From: Bacteroidota bacterium
Lineage (GTDB): Bacteria; Bacteroidota; Bacteroidia; Cytophagales; Cyclobacteriaceae
DNA length: 48,413 nt
Direction: 5' to 3'
NCBI GenBank assembly: GCA_023417065.1
Contig: JAEZGH010000046.1
Span: forward strand, 1 to 48,413
In this document: in pieces, positions 40,960-48,413 of the stretch
Layout of the letters: every line of letters starts with the position of its first letter
Numbering within the stretch: position 1 is the first letter of the stretch
Notes under the pieces: generated by a model
What the model was told of the DNA's origin: nothing
Seen by the model: the letters and a program-made list of their open reading frames with translations, nothing else
Databases searched by the model: none
Position numbers and translations under genes: made by a program

Positions 40960-41430
40960 ATGGTAATGTGGATCATCATACTTTCGCTCATAATAATCGG
41001 ACTTGTCCTGATTATCGTGGAGGTCATTTTTATCCCGGGGACTACCGTGGTTGGTGTGCTCGGGTTAATCTTTGCCGGAATCGGAGTACTCGTTTCGTAT
41101 CGGCACTTTGGTGACGATATCGGCTTTTATGTACTACTGGGAACTCTTTCAACCACGGCAGTCGCGCTGTTCTTCAGCTTCCGATCCGGTGCCTGGCGAC
41201 GATATTCCCTCAAATCGTCGATCAATAGCCGGGTAAATGAAGGCCTTACAGATACCGTGAACGTCGGTGACGAGGGAGTTACGGTATCAACCCTTCGCCC
41301 CGTTGGCAAAGCAGAAATCAACGGGCAGATCTTCGAAGTCCGGACCAACGGCGATTATGTGAAGGCCCAACAGCCCATACGTGTCGTCTACATTGAACTT
41401 CACCAAATCTTCGTTCAGGAAATAAAATAG
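40960..41430 (+). CDS. NfeD-like membrane protein (flotillin partner)
   Basis: 156 residues. Two or three transmembrane helices in the first 75 residues (WIIILSLIIIGLVLIIVEVI, TTVVGVLGLIFAGIGVLVSY, IGFYVLLGTLSTTAVALFF), then an OB-fold C-domain (SRVNEGLTDTVNVGDEGVTV, LRPVGKAEINGQIFEVRT) ending in VKAQQPIRVVYIELHQIFV. This is the short NfeD1b type, lacking the serine-protease part of long NfeD. Such genes sit beside flotillins, as here: the floA start follows after 16 bases. Likely role: regulates or stabilises flotillin-rich membrane domains. Confidence 0.88.
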   Translation: MVMWIIILSLIIIGLVLIIVEVIFIPGTTVVGVLGLIFAGIGVLVSYRHFGDDIGFYVLLGTLSTTAVALFFSFRSGAWRRYSLKSSINSRVNEGLTDTVNVGDEGVTVSTLRPVGKAEINGQIFEVRTNGDYVKAQQPIRVVYIELHQIFVQEIK

Positions 41431-41446
41431 AACTAACTTACCCGCT

Positions 41447-42448
41447 ATGATGGAACAACCTCTTTATTTACTTGGCATTGTCGCCGGATCAATAATCCTC
41501 CTTTTCATTTTTCTCTATTTCGTTCCGGTTAATCTCTGGATTACGGCGCTCTTTTCAAATGTAAAGGTTGGCCTCTTTGAGCTGGTGTTCATGCGAATCC
41601 GGAAAGTGCCGCCGCGCGTAGTTGTTGAATCATTGATCACAGCAACAAAGGCGGGCCTTCAAATTTCTTCCAACGAACTGGAAACGCATTATCTGGCGGG
41701 AGGTAATGTGCCTAACGTAATACGCGCGCTGATTTCCGCCGACAAGGCAAATATCAACCTCAGCTTCAAACAGGCTACGGCCATCGACCTTGCCGGACGC
41801 GATGTATTCCAGGCCGTTCAGATTTCCGTAAACCCTAAGGTGATTACCACACCTAAGGTAGCTGCAGTGGCTGCAGACGGTATTCAGCTTATCGCCGTAG
41901 CGCGGGTTACTGTCCGCGCCAGCATCGCTCAGCTTGTAGGTGGAGCCGGTGAAGACACCATTCTTGCGCGTGTCGGCGAGGGTATCGTATCCTCTATCGG
42001 TTCAGCAAAATCTCACAAAGAGGTATTGGAAAGCCCGGACAACATCTCGAAGCTGGTACTTTCCCGTGGTCTTGATGCAGGAACAGCCTTTGAAATCCTT
42101 TCGATAGATATCGCCGACGTGGATGTCGGAGCCAACATCGGAGCAAAACTTCAAATTGATCAGGCAACAGCCGATCTCAAGGTCGCTGAAGCTAAGGCAG
42201 AAGAACGGCGCGCAATGGCTGTCGCCCTGGAACAGGAAATGAAAGCGAAAGCCCAGGAAGCCCGCGCGAAAGTAATCGAAGCCGAAGCCGAAATTCCCAG
42301 GGCAATGGCCGATGCCTTTGTCAAAGGAAACCTCGGTGTTATGGACTATTACAAGATGCAGAACGTTCAGGCAGATACTGATATGCGCCAGGCAATCTCT
42401 GGTACTGGAAAGGCCGGCCAGTCCGGCGGTGTCCAGAAAAAAGATTAA
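41447..42448 (+). CDS. floA: Flotillin-like protein FloA
   Basis: Membrane-microdomain scaffold. 333 residues. N-terminal hairpin membrane segment (about 6-30, GIVAGSIILLFIFLYFVPV), SPFH/PHB domain (about 35-235, VFMRIRKVPPRVVVESLI; LETHYLAGGNVPNVIRALIS; GIQLIAVARVTVRASIAQLV), then an Ala/Glu-rich coiled coil (about 240-310, LKVAEAKAEERRAMAVALEQ). A short Gly/Ser/Lys tail is disordered. The family has been named YqfA/FloA. It is in one operon with nfeD. An intrinsic terminator follows. Confidence 0.94.
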   Translation: MMEQPLYLLGIVAGSIILLFIFLYFVPVNLWITALFSNVKVGLFELVFMRIRKVPPRVVVESLITATKAGLQISSNELETHYLAGGNVPNVIRALISADKANINLSFKQATAIDLAGRDVFQAVQISVNPKVITTPKVAAVAADGIQLIAVARVTVRASIAQLVGGAGEDTILARVGEGIVSSIGSAKSHKEVLESPDNISKLVLSRGLDAGTAFEILSIDIADVDVGANIGAKLQIDQATADLKVAEAKAEERRAMAVALEQEMKAKAQEARAKVIEAEAEIPRAMADAFVKGNLGVMDYYKMQNVQADTDMRQAISGTGKAGQSGGVQKKD

Positions 42449-42467
42449 TCAAGTCCCGAAAAACATC

Positions 42468-42498
42468 AAAGGGCCGTCTTCACAGACAGCCCTTTTTT
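42468..42498 (+). terminator. Terminator after nfeD-floA
   Basis: Stem of AAAGGGC and GTCT with AGAC and GCCCTTT, one mismatch in between, loop TCAC, then TTTTT. It ends 20 bases after the floA stop. On the other strand the T-run is only three. Confidence 0.82.
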
Positions 42499-42530
42499 AT
42501 TGTTTTCATCTTTTCATCGTGCCTCGTGAC

Positions 42531-44654
42531 TTATCGGTCAAGCACTTCCCACGTTGCCTTTTGCATGGCAAGAAAGACGTCCTCATGAGGATCATACTTG
42601 ATGAAATCGTACATGATCGGCACCGTATTGACACCTTCCAATGACAAAACGCCATACTTGCCGTTCTTCACGGCTATCACGTAACCTTTGCCAGTATCGA
42701 TGAGCTTGTCATAGCGCGCCGTAATCAGCATTTTGCCGGAAGCATCCGCAAGCCCATAAAGGTTGTCAATGCGAATCAGCAGATTTCCGGAAGACAGCGC
42801 TTCGATAGATTGATACCTCACCGGAAGTACCAGCTTCCCCTGCGGATCAATGAGTCCGTACATTCCTTTTTGTCGTACGAGAGCCCTTTTGTTCTCGAAC
42901 GACTCAACCTCATCGTACACTGGCTGAACGGTAATGTTATCGTGCAGGTTGATAAAGCCCCACTTGCCGAGAATCTTGACCGCAGCGAAGCCTTCACGGA
43001 AAGGTTGTACGCCTTCGTAACGGTTGGCTATACGCAATCGGCCTTCGCGGTCGATAAATCCATAACGCCCGTTTCGCTTCACGGCCCGATAACCTTCAGA
43101 TTCCTGATAGATCATATCTGTAGCTTCCTTAGGGTTCATCGTGCGATCTACTATCACACCATTGAAGTCAACCTTCCAGATGTTTCCCGACGGCAAATAC
43201 TCGAGCAGATATCCATCGTGGGCTTCCACCCTGTTCGAAGTGAAGTAGATTACGTTGCCACGGATCTCTTTGAGATTAACTGACGTTGGAGACTCTTCCA
43301 GATAATGGTTTGCTCCGACCAGCGTCAGTTTATTCGCCCGCGGCGTCACCACCCAGCGCTCATTGAGGTCAATCACGCCGTTGAGTCCCTTGAATTTTAC
43401 GACAAGCAGATTATCCCGAAACTGACTCAGCGAATCGTAAATGATCGCAACGACCTCCCTGCCGGAAGCGTCTACCACCCCCCAGTATCCGCGATTCCCG
43501 ACGGCGAAGAAATTACTCTTCAGCGGACGCATCTGCTGATACGACTTTTGCGTAAGCCGCGTGCCTACTGAATCAAAAAGGATCCAGGATCGTTGGTTCC
43601 CGTTTCCACCTTGCGCCAGGAAAAAATTGTCGACGTTTTGAATCTCGTTGTAAAGTGCAGGAATCACGACCGTTCCGTCTTTTTGGATGACTCCGGTCAG
43701 TTCCTTCAGGACATAGGTCGCCTTTCCTTTGGAAAACGATCCGATGTTATCAAAAACGCCCTGAACGATAGAGTTAAAATCTTTGTCAGTTAGCTGCACC
43801 TGTCCCGAAGTCGCAATTTTATACAACCCTTTTTCAATCACATCCACCGAATCAACGCGGAGTTCACGAAGGCGTTTATTGTCGCCGCTCAGGAAATACC
43901 ATTGATCCGCCTGACGGAAATGTATCCGGTCATCGGCATCGATTTTCACTTCACGATACTTCGCAGGTAGCCTGACTTCACCATTCCGGTTAATCAGCCC
44001 CTGATGTTTTCCTTCGTAGAGGATAGCGTAGTCCTTGTGAAAGGACGAAATACTGTCAATAGTGAACGCGCTGATCTGTTTTCCGGCATCGGTAAAAATT
44101 GCAATCTTCCCTTCGAAGTTTCGCACTGCGTAGCGCAGGGTGCCGATGGGGCGGATATCCTGGTACTGCTGTGGAATAAGCGTCTTGTTCTCCAGGTTTA
44201 TCAGACCGTACTTGAATTGGTTCCCGATTTTAGTAAAGACGATGGCACGAAGGGATGAGATTATTATCCCGTCGTAAACGAACGGAATGATCTCTTTTCC
44301 AGAGGATGAAATTGCGCCAATCAGCGCCCTGGGCGAATTAAGTGACTTCTTCCGCGCAATAAGAATATTGGATTCTCCCGGAAGGAGTTCGTCAAATTCA
44401 TGCTTTGTCACCTGTTGATTGCTGAGACTGATAAGTCCCCACGCATTACCTGATTTGCAACCGGTGACATTTTCGACAACTGAAAACTTGCCGTTGCTCC
44501 AGCCAATGCCTTCGTATTTGGCAGGAATGACTACTTCTCCGGCCTCATTCTTCAACCCAACCTTTCCGTTTTCCCGGAACAGCGTGTAGGGCATTGCCGC
44601 GGAAGCCGCAAAAGCAATCACAAGAAGAAAAAATGATGTTGCCAGAAATTTCAT
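42531..44654 (-). CDS. Exported WG-repeat protein
   Basis: 707 residues from ATG 44652-44654, with a signal peptide MKFLATSFFLLVIAFAASA. A longer frame (start 44816) has 54 extra residues and is upstream of an exact -7 box. The rest is about 12 WG repeats, each near 45-60 residues. Typical cores are GKVGLKNEAGEVVIPAKYE, KYGLINLENKTLIPQQY, RYGFIDREGRLRIANRYEG, KWGFINLHDNITVQPVYDE and MYGLIDPQGKLVLPVRYQS. The repeats use KxG-h-h-x-x-x-G-x-x-h-h-P-x-x-Y. They fold as a beta-rich solenoid or propeller, used for protein binding. No enzyme domain. Function unknown; exported. Confidence 0.85.
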   Translation of the reverse strand: MKFLATSFFLLVIAFAASAAMPYTLFRENGKVGLKNEAGEVVIPAKYEGIGWSNGKFSVVENVTGCKSGNAWGLISLSNQQVTKHEFDELLPGESNILIARKKSLNSPRALIGAISSSGKEIIPFVYDGIIISSLRAIVFTKIGNQFKYGLINLENKTLIPQQYQDIRPIGTLRYAVRNFEGKIAIFTDAGKQISAFTIDSISSFHKDYAILYEGKHQGLINRNGEVRLPAKYREVKIDADDRIHFRQADQWYFLSGDNKRLRELRVDSVDVIEKGLYKIATSGQVQLTDKDFNSIVQGVFDNIGSFSKGKATYVLKELTGVIQKDGTVVIPALYNEIQNVDNFFLAQGGNGNQRSWILFDSVGTRLTQKSYQQMRPLKSNFFAVGNRGYWGVVDASGREVVAIIYDSLSQFRDNLLVVKFKGLNGVIDLNERWVVTPRANKLTLVGANHYLEESPTSVNLKEIRGNVIYFTSNRVEAHDGYLLEYLPSGNIWKVDFNGVIVDRTMNPKEATDMIYQESEGYRAVKRNGRYGFIDREGRLRIANRYEGVQPFREGFAAVKILGKWGFINLHDNITVQPVYDEVESFENKRALVRQKGMYGLIDPQGKLVLPVRYQSIEALSSGNLLIRIDNLYGLADASGKMLITARYDKLIDTGKGYVIAVKNGKYGVLSLEGVNTVPIMYDFIKYDPHEDVFLAMQKATWEVLDR

Positions 44655-44661
44655 TATCCTG

Positions 44662-44669
44662 CAAAGGTA
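44662..44669 (-). promoter_or_regulatory. -7 box of the WG-repeat gene, close to the start codon
   Basis: Exact TAnnTTTG (TACCTTTG on the minus strand), 7 bases before the ATG. The same sequence and spacing occurs ahead of cdaA. It predicts a leader of a few bases. The -33 region has no TTG. Confidence 0.55.
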
Positions 44670-44797
44670 GTTTACAGAATAAGAATTACGATCTGAAATT
44701 TCCGGGAATCCGCCAGTATTTATTACTTCTGTGAGCGCCCCTTCACAATGCCGCTTTCGCGTTGAAAACCAAACTACAACTGCCGCGAAAGGCGACA

Positions 44798-44830
44798 CGC
44801 CGGTGACCTGAATCACCCCTTGATCCGGCG
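44798..44830 (+). other. Interrupted inverted repeat in the 272-base gap upstream of the coiled-coil gene
   Basis: CGCCGG (44798-44803) and CCGGCG (44825-44830) enclose a second pair, GGTGA / TCACC. This could form a bulged hairpin. The rest of the gap (44655-44926) holds the WG-gene -7 box, a 7-codon mini-ORF (44882-44905, MAKNVKR) and no other feature I can support. Confidence 0.3.
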
Positions 44831-44881
44831 GCTTTGTAACTTTTTATTCCCCTTTATTCGTTTAACTTTACTAATACTCCG

Positions 44882-44905
44882 ATGGCTAAAAACGTAAAAC
44901 GATAG
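44882..44905 (+). other. Seven-codon mini-ORF in the leader of the coiled-coil gene
   Basis: ATG at 44882 followed by six codons (AKNVKR) and TAG, ending 21 bases before the ATG of the 315-residue membrane coiled-coil protein. It could be an upstream ORF that tunes translation. Chance is not excluded. Confidence 0.25.
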
Positions 44906-44926
44906 GTAACCTTAAAAGTAACCGCA

Positions 44927-45874
44927 ATGCAAACAAACATCTTCCCCCAGCAGCACACTCTCAAGTCTTACTGGCGTCGTCCAGGAGGTAAGTTTGGAAT
45001 TATCGTAGGCATCGGCCTGATGCTCGTGGCGGGTTACTTTCTGGTACCGATCCTCACCAAGGTAGTATGGAACACACTCAACCTGGGAATCGCCATCGCT
45101 TCGCTGGGGCTGTTTCTGTACGCGGTAACACACCGAAAGCTTCGGCTGAGCTTGTTTTATTCCTACGAACTGGTGATGAAAAAACTCGTGGGCCTGGTAA
45201 TTGAAATGGATCCGTTCGTTATTGCTGAAGACTACATCGTCGACATGGAAGAAGAGCGCGAGAAGCTTTACCGGCAGTCTATTGATGTCGATACGCAAAA
45301 AGAAAAGATCGAGCTGAAGATCAAAGAAAAGCAAACGGAGATAAACCGGCTGATGATCCGGGCACAAACAGCAAAGGAAAAGGACATGCTGCCTGAACTG
45401 ACGAACACGACGCGTCAGATCGGAAGGTTGAATGAATACATCCACCAACTTGAACCAATCCGCGAAAATCTTTCAAAGATCGGCGACTATCTTACACAGA
45501 TCTACAAGAACAGTGCATACCTGATCGAAGACGCGAAGAATGAACTTGATCTGAAGAAAGATCTTTACAAATCTGTAACTTCAGGAAACAAGGCACTCAG
45601 CAGCGCACAGAAGATATTCAAAGGCGATCCGGAGAAGAAACTTCTGGTTGAGCAGTCGATGGAGGTGCTCAAAAACGACATTGCGCGTAAGCTGGCAACT
45701 ATGAAAAAGGCCATCAGCTATTCGGGCGAGTTTATGCGTTCGATCGACCTCGACAACGCGACATACGAAAAAGAGGGCCTCAAATTACTGGAGAAGTTTC
45801 AGGCTGAAAGCGGCATGACATCGTCAGAACCGGTTACCCCGGCCGACCCCGTAGGCGAAACTGTGAAGTCCTGA
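44927..45874 (+). CDS. Membrane-anchored coiled-coil protein, unknown function
   Basis: I do not recognise this 315-residue protein. It has two transmembrane helices near the start (FGIIVGIGLMLVAGYFLVPIL, about 23-43; LNLGIAIASLGLFLYAV, about 52-68), then a soluble helical body. The body begins LFYSYELVMKKLVGLVIEMDP, followed by a Lys/Glu-rich coiled coil (about 105-165, MEEEREKLYRQSIDVDTQKE and IELKIKEKQTEINRLMIRAQ). A second helical region follows (about 170-285). It ends with a Pro/Thr/Glu tail. The N-in topology leaves the body in the cytosol. Length and shape recall PspA/TelA-like membrane-bound scaffolds, but no sequence match is clear. It sits alone between the WG gene and maeB. Confidence 0.7.
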   Translation: MQTNIFPQQHTLKSYWRRPGGKFGIIVGIGLMLVAGYFLVPILTKVVWNTLNLGIAIASLGLFLYAVTHRKLRLSLFYSYELVMKKLVGLVIEMDPFVIAEDYIVDMEEEREKLYRQSIDVDTQKEKIELKIKEKQTEINRLMIRAQTAKEKDMLPELTNTTRQIGRLNEYIHQLEPIRENLSKIGDYLTQIYKNSAYLIEDAKNELDLKKDLYKSVTSGNKALSSAQKIFKGDPEKKLLVEQSMEVLKNDIARKLATMKKAISYSGEFMRSIDLDNATYEKEGLKLLEKFQAESGMTSSEPVTPADPVGETVKS

Positions 45875-45913
45875 CACCTTATTTTTCAGAGACAATCCTG
45901 CAACTATCGGGGC

Positions 45914-45933
45914 CGGCTGACGAAAGTCGGTCG
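45914..45933 (+). other. GAAA-tetraloop hairpin upstream of maeB
   Basis: An 8-bp stem (CGGCTGAC / GTCGGTCG, two G-T pairs) capped by a GAAA tetraloop, 40 bases after the coiled-coil gene stop. There is no T-run, so it is not a standard terminator. It lies about 30 bases before a -7-like box of maeB. Confidence 0.4.
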
Positions 45934-45963
45934 AAAGAGCTTATTATCTTCCGTGGGGGTTCT

Positions 45964-45971
45964 TATATTTA
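45964..45971 (+). promoter_or_regulatory. Candidate -7 box of maeB
   Basis: TATATTTA, one mismatch from TAnnTTTG, 23 bases ahead of the ATG at 45995. It argues against the longer frame starting at 45953, which would begin before the transcript. Confidence 0.4.
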
Positions 45972-45994
45972 GCCCCTCTAATCCACATATTGAA

Positions 45995-48274
45995 ATGTCC
46001 ATTAAAATCAGGAAACAGGATGCCCTGAACTATCACATGATGGGGCAGCCTGGAAAAATTGAAGTTGTACCCACGAAAGTCCTCAGTTCTCAGCTTGATC
46101 TCGCGCTGGCCTATTCGCCCGGTGTGGCTGAGCCATGCAAGGAAATAGCAGCCAACAAAGAGGATGTTTATAAATATACATCGAAGGGAAACCTGGTAGC
46201 GGTGATCTCCAATGGTACTGCCGTACTTGGATTGGGAGATATCGGCCCCGATGCTTCAAAGCCCGTAATGGAAGGCAAAGGAGTATTGTTCAAGAAATTT
46301 GCAGGCATCGACGTGTTTGATATTGAAATCGACGAAAAAGATCCCGATGCATTCATACGGATTGTAAAAGCTCTCGAACCAACCTTTGGCGGCGTCAATC
46401 TGGAGGACATCAAAGCGCCTGAGTGTTTCAAGATTGAAAAGGAGCTTCGCGAGCGCATGAATATTCCTGTGATGCACGACGATCAACACGGAACTGCTAT
46501 CATCTCAGCGGCTGCGTTGCTCAACGCGCTTGAGCTCGTAGGCAAAGACATCGCCAACGTGAAGATCGTGGTGAACGGCGCCGGTGCTGCTGCTGTCAGT
46601 TGCACCAAACTCTACAAGGCTCTCGGCGCGAAGAAAGAAAACATCATCATGTGCGACAGCAAGGGCGTCCTGAATAAGAAACGCACTAATCTCGATGAAA
46701 TAAAAAGTCAGTTTGTAACGGACGTCGACGTCGATACACTTCAGGAAGCCATGAAGGGTAGTGATGTGTTCGTCGGATTGTCCGTCGCCGATGCCATTAC
46801 ACCTGATGACCTGAAGAACATGAACGAAAATCCGATCGTGTTTGCCCTGGCGAATCCGAACCCGGAAATTGAATACCACATCGCCCGCAAAGCGCGTCCA
46901 GATGCGTTGCTGGCTACCGGACGATCAGACCACCCGAATCAGGTCAACAACGTATTAGGTTTCCCTTACATCTTCCGCGGTGCGCTCGACGTAAGAGCAA
47001 CTGAAATCAACGAAGAAATGAAGCTTGCTGCGGTGAAGGCACTTGCAGCTCTGGCCAAGGAACCAGTTCCCGAAATTGTCATCAAGGCCTATGGCGCCGA
47101 CAAAATCAAGTTCGGTCGTGATTACCTCATCCCGAAACCGCTCGATCCCCGCCTGATAACCACGATCTCTCCGGCCGTGGCGAAGGCTGCCATTGAATCA
47201 GGTATCGCCAAACAGCCCATTACCGACTGGCACGCTTATCACGAGGAACTTCTGAGCCGCATCGGCATTGACCACAAGCTGATGTCACGCATAATTGACC
47301 GCGCCAAGAAAAATCCGAAACGCGTTGTCTTCGCGGAAGCAGACCATCACAAAATCCTCAAGGCAGCACAGGTTCTGAAAGACGAAGGAATCGCTCAGCC
47401 GATCCTGCTCGGTCCGAAAAAAGAAATACTCGATCTCATCGAAGAGTACAAACTCGATCTGGCTGACTGCCCGATATATTATCCGATGGAAGAGTCGGAA
47501 ACGTTGAGTCGATATGCGGACGTACTCTACCAGAAGCGTCAACGCAAGGGTATGTCTTATCAGGACTGCCTGCGCCTGATGCGCGACCGGAATTATTATG
47601 CAGCTATGATGGTTGAACTCGGCGACGCTGATGCTGTCGTAAGCGGTCTTACCAAGGACTATCCAAAGACAATACTTCCATCGCTTCAGATCATTGGAAC
47701 GGCAGAGTCGTTCGACCGCGTGGCTGGTATGTACATCATCATGAACAAAAAGGGAACGTACTTCCTGGCCGATACGACCGTAAACGTAAATCCCACCGCA
47801 GAAGAGCTTGCTGAAATTGTTGAGCTCACGGCCCGCGGTGTTGGCTTCTTCAATATTCAGCCGAGGATCGCACTGCTCTCCTATTCAAACTTTGGTTCTT
47901 CAAAAGGCGTCGTTCCTCAAAAGGCGCGCGAAGCCATGGAAATTGCCAAGGCAAAAAATCCTGACCTTATCATTGAAGGAGACATACAGGCAAACGTCGC
48001 GATCAACACACAGATTCAGCAGGAGAACTTCCCCTTCAGCGCTCTCGCGAAGGAAGGAGCAAACACACTGATATTTCCGGATCTTGCTTCAGGAAACATT
48101 GCCTACAAACTATTGATGGAAATAGGCGGAGGCGAAGCTATCGGGCCGATCCTCCTCGGCATGAAAAAGCCTGTTCATATCCTTCAACTCGGTAGTTCGA
48201 TACGTGAAATCGTTAATATGGCGGCTATCGCCGTAGTGGACGCACAACTTCACGAACAGAACAGTCACCTGTAA
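45995..48274 (+). CDS. maeB: NADP-dependent malic enzyme with C-terminal phosphotransacetylase-like domain
   Basis: Decarboxylates malate to pyruvate, giving NADPH. 759 residues from ATG 45995. The malic enzyme part (about 1-425) shows LALAYSPGVAEPCKEIA, TSKGNLVAVISNGTAVLGLG, DIEIDEKDPDAFIRIV, GVNLEDIKAPECFKIE, MHDDQHGTAIISAAALLNAL and the NADP fold VKIVVNGAGAAAVSC. The second part (about 430-759) is a phosphate acetyltransferase-like domain (RVVFAEADHHKILKAAQVL; ADAVVSGLTKDY; FPDLASGNIAYKLL). In this family that domain is usually inactive and senses acetyl-CoA. A strong terminator follows. Confidence 0.95.
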   Translation: MSIKIRKQDALNYHMMGQPGKIEVVPTKVLSSQLDLALAYSPGVAEPCKEIAANKEDVYKYTSKGNLVAVISNGTAVLGLGDIGPDASKPVMEGKGVLFKKFAGIDVFDIEIDEKDPDAFIRIVKALEPTFGGVNLEDIKAPECFKIEKELRERMNIPVMHDDQHGTAIISAAALLNALELVGKDIANVKIVVNGAGAAAVSCTKLYKALGAKKENIIMCDSKGVLNKKRTNLDEIKSQFVTDVDVDTLQEAMKGSDVFVGLSVADAITPDDLKNMNENPIVFALANPNPEIEYHIARKARPDALLATGRSDHPNQVNNVLGFPYIFRGALDVRATEINEEMKLAAVKALAALAKEPVPEIVIKAYGADKIKFGRDYLIPKPLDPRLITTISPAVAKAAIESGIAKQPITDWHAYHEELLSRIGIDHKLMSRIIDRAKKNPKRVVFAEADHHKILKAAQVLKDEGIAQPILLGPKKEILDLIEEYKLDLADCPIYYPMEESETLSRYADVLYQKRQRKGMSYQDCLRLMRDRNYYAAMMVELGDADAVVSGLTKDYPKTILPSLQIIGTAESFDRVAGMYIIMNKKGTYFLADTTVNVNPTAEELAEIVELTARGVGFFNIQPRIALLSYSNFGSSKGVVPQKAREAMEIAKAKNPDLIIEGDIQANVAINTQIQQENFPFSALAKEGANTLIFPDLASGNIAYKLLMEIGGGEAIGPILLGMKKPVHILQLGSSIREIVNMAAIAVVDAQLHEQNSHL

Positions 48275-48291
48275 CGATGAAACAAGAAGAG

Positions 48292-48322
48292 GCCGTCTCA
48301 AAAGTCATGAGGCGGCTTTTTT
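48292..48322 (+). terminator. Terminator of maeB
   Basis: A 9-bp stem (GCCGTCTCA / TGAGGCGGC, one G-T pair), 7-base loop, then six T. It ends about 50 bases after the maeB stop. Confidence 0.85.
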
Positions 48323-48360
48323 CATTTTTGACCGCCCGCGGTCCGATGTTTTTTGTTTGG

Positions 48361-48387
48361 ATACCTTTTCTGGGAAGAAAAAGGTAT
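48361..48387. repeat. 9-bp inverted repeat near the right edge
   Basis: ATACCTTTT and AAAAGGTAT separated by 9 bases, in otherwise unassigned DNA (48323-48413). No T-run follows and no gene could be assigned. It may be the leader of a gene beyond the window. Confidence 0.25.
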
Positions 48388-48413
48388 TGACCCCGAGATC
48401 AGGCCGCTGCTTT

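Noticed and set aside
42481..42498. Bidirectional terminator shared by floA and the WG gene
   Set aside because: On the minus strand the hairpin is followed by only three T, so support for that direction is weak.
44655..44816. 54-codon extension of the WG-repeat protein
   Set aside because: It lies upstream of an exact -7 box and would bury a clear signal peptide.

Overview
The window is chromosomal housekeeping DNA from a Bacteroidota bacterium, most likely of the order Cytophagales. The evidence is Bacteroidota-type promoters (TAnnTTTG at -7 with TTG near -33) and weak Shine-Dalgarno sites. It also includes type IX secretion C-terminal domains, DUF4837/DUF4292/DUF5522/BT_3928-type families, a short archaeal/eukaryote-type ProS and the TatA-GatA-LysM-DUF4837 gene order. 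The rank below phylum is inference. I see no tRNA, rRNA, CRISPR array, insertion sequence, phage gene or obviously foreign island. No stretch above 300 bases lacks a gene.

Layout. 1-4992: start of recF (cut by the window edge) divergent from pdhA, a membrane TPR protein and ribH, then convergent icd, a secreted CAP protein and a small orphan. 4999-9122 (minus): sucD, then a three-gene operon of a CHASE2 membrane protein and two paralogous FecR-like exported proteins. 9197-12262: a compact group with a vitamin B12 theme: meaB, a DUF71 ATP-pyrophosphatase overlapping a small DUF5522 gene, and a BtuF/TroA-like binding lipoprotein. 12269-23609 (minus): two adjoining envelope operons, ech-flippase-nucleotidyltransferase-TPR-DUF4292-envC, then tatA-gatA-mltD-DUF4837 from its own promoter. 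23665-26231: two type IX secreted proteins sharing a C-terminal module. 26233-28806: threonine breakdown, tdh and kbl divergent, with a small Pro-rich gene between. 28803-34306 (minus): a PH-like membrane protein, then folP-cdaA-(WD40-caspase). 34360-36540: DUF1599, DoxX-like and aroK. 36530-39244 (minus): an OmpP1/FadL-like porin and a Tyr/Trp/Asn-rich secreted protein. 39393-42448: proS, then nfeD-floA. 42531-48274: a WG-repeat protein, a membrane coiled-coil protein and the malic enzyme maeB.

Together the genes cover central carbon flow (PdhA, Icd, SucD, MaeB), B12-dependent propionate metabolism (MeaB), cofactors (RibH, FolP, AroK), translation (ProS, GatA) and a large share of cell-envelope work. 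Several annotated starts were shortened here because the longer open frames begin at TTG codons or lie upstream of the promoter. The parts most worth a second look are the CHASE2/FecR/FecR operon, the exported WD40-caspase beside the c-di-AMP cyclase, the overlapping B12-like group, and the repeated promoter-hairpin-start layout before two genes near the left end.
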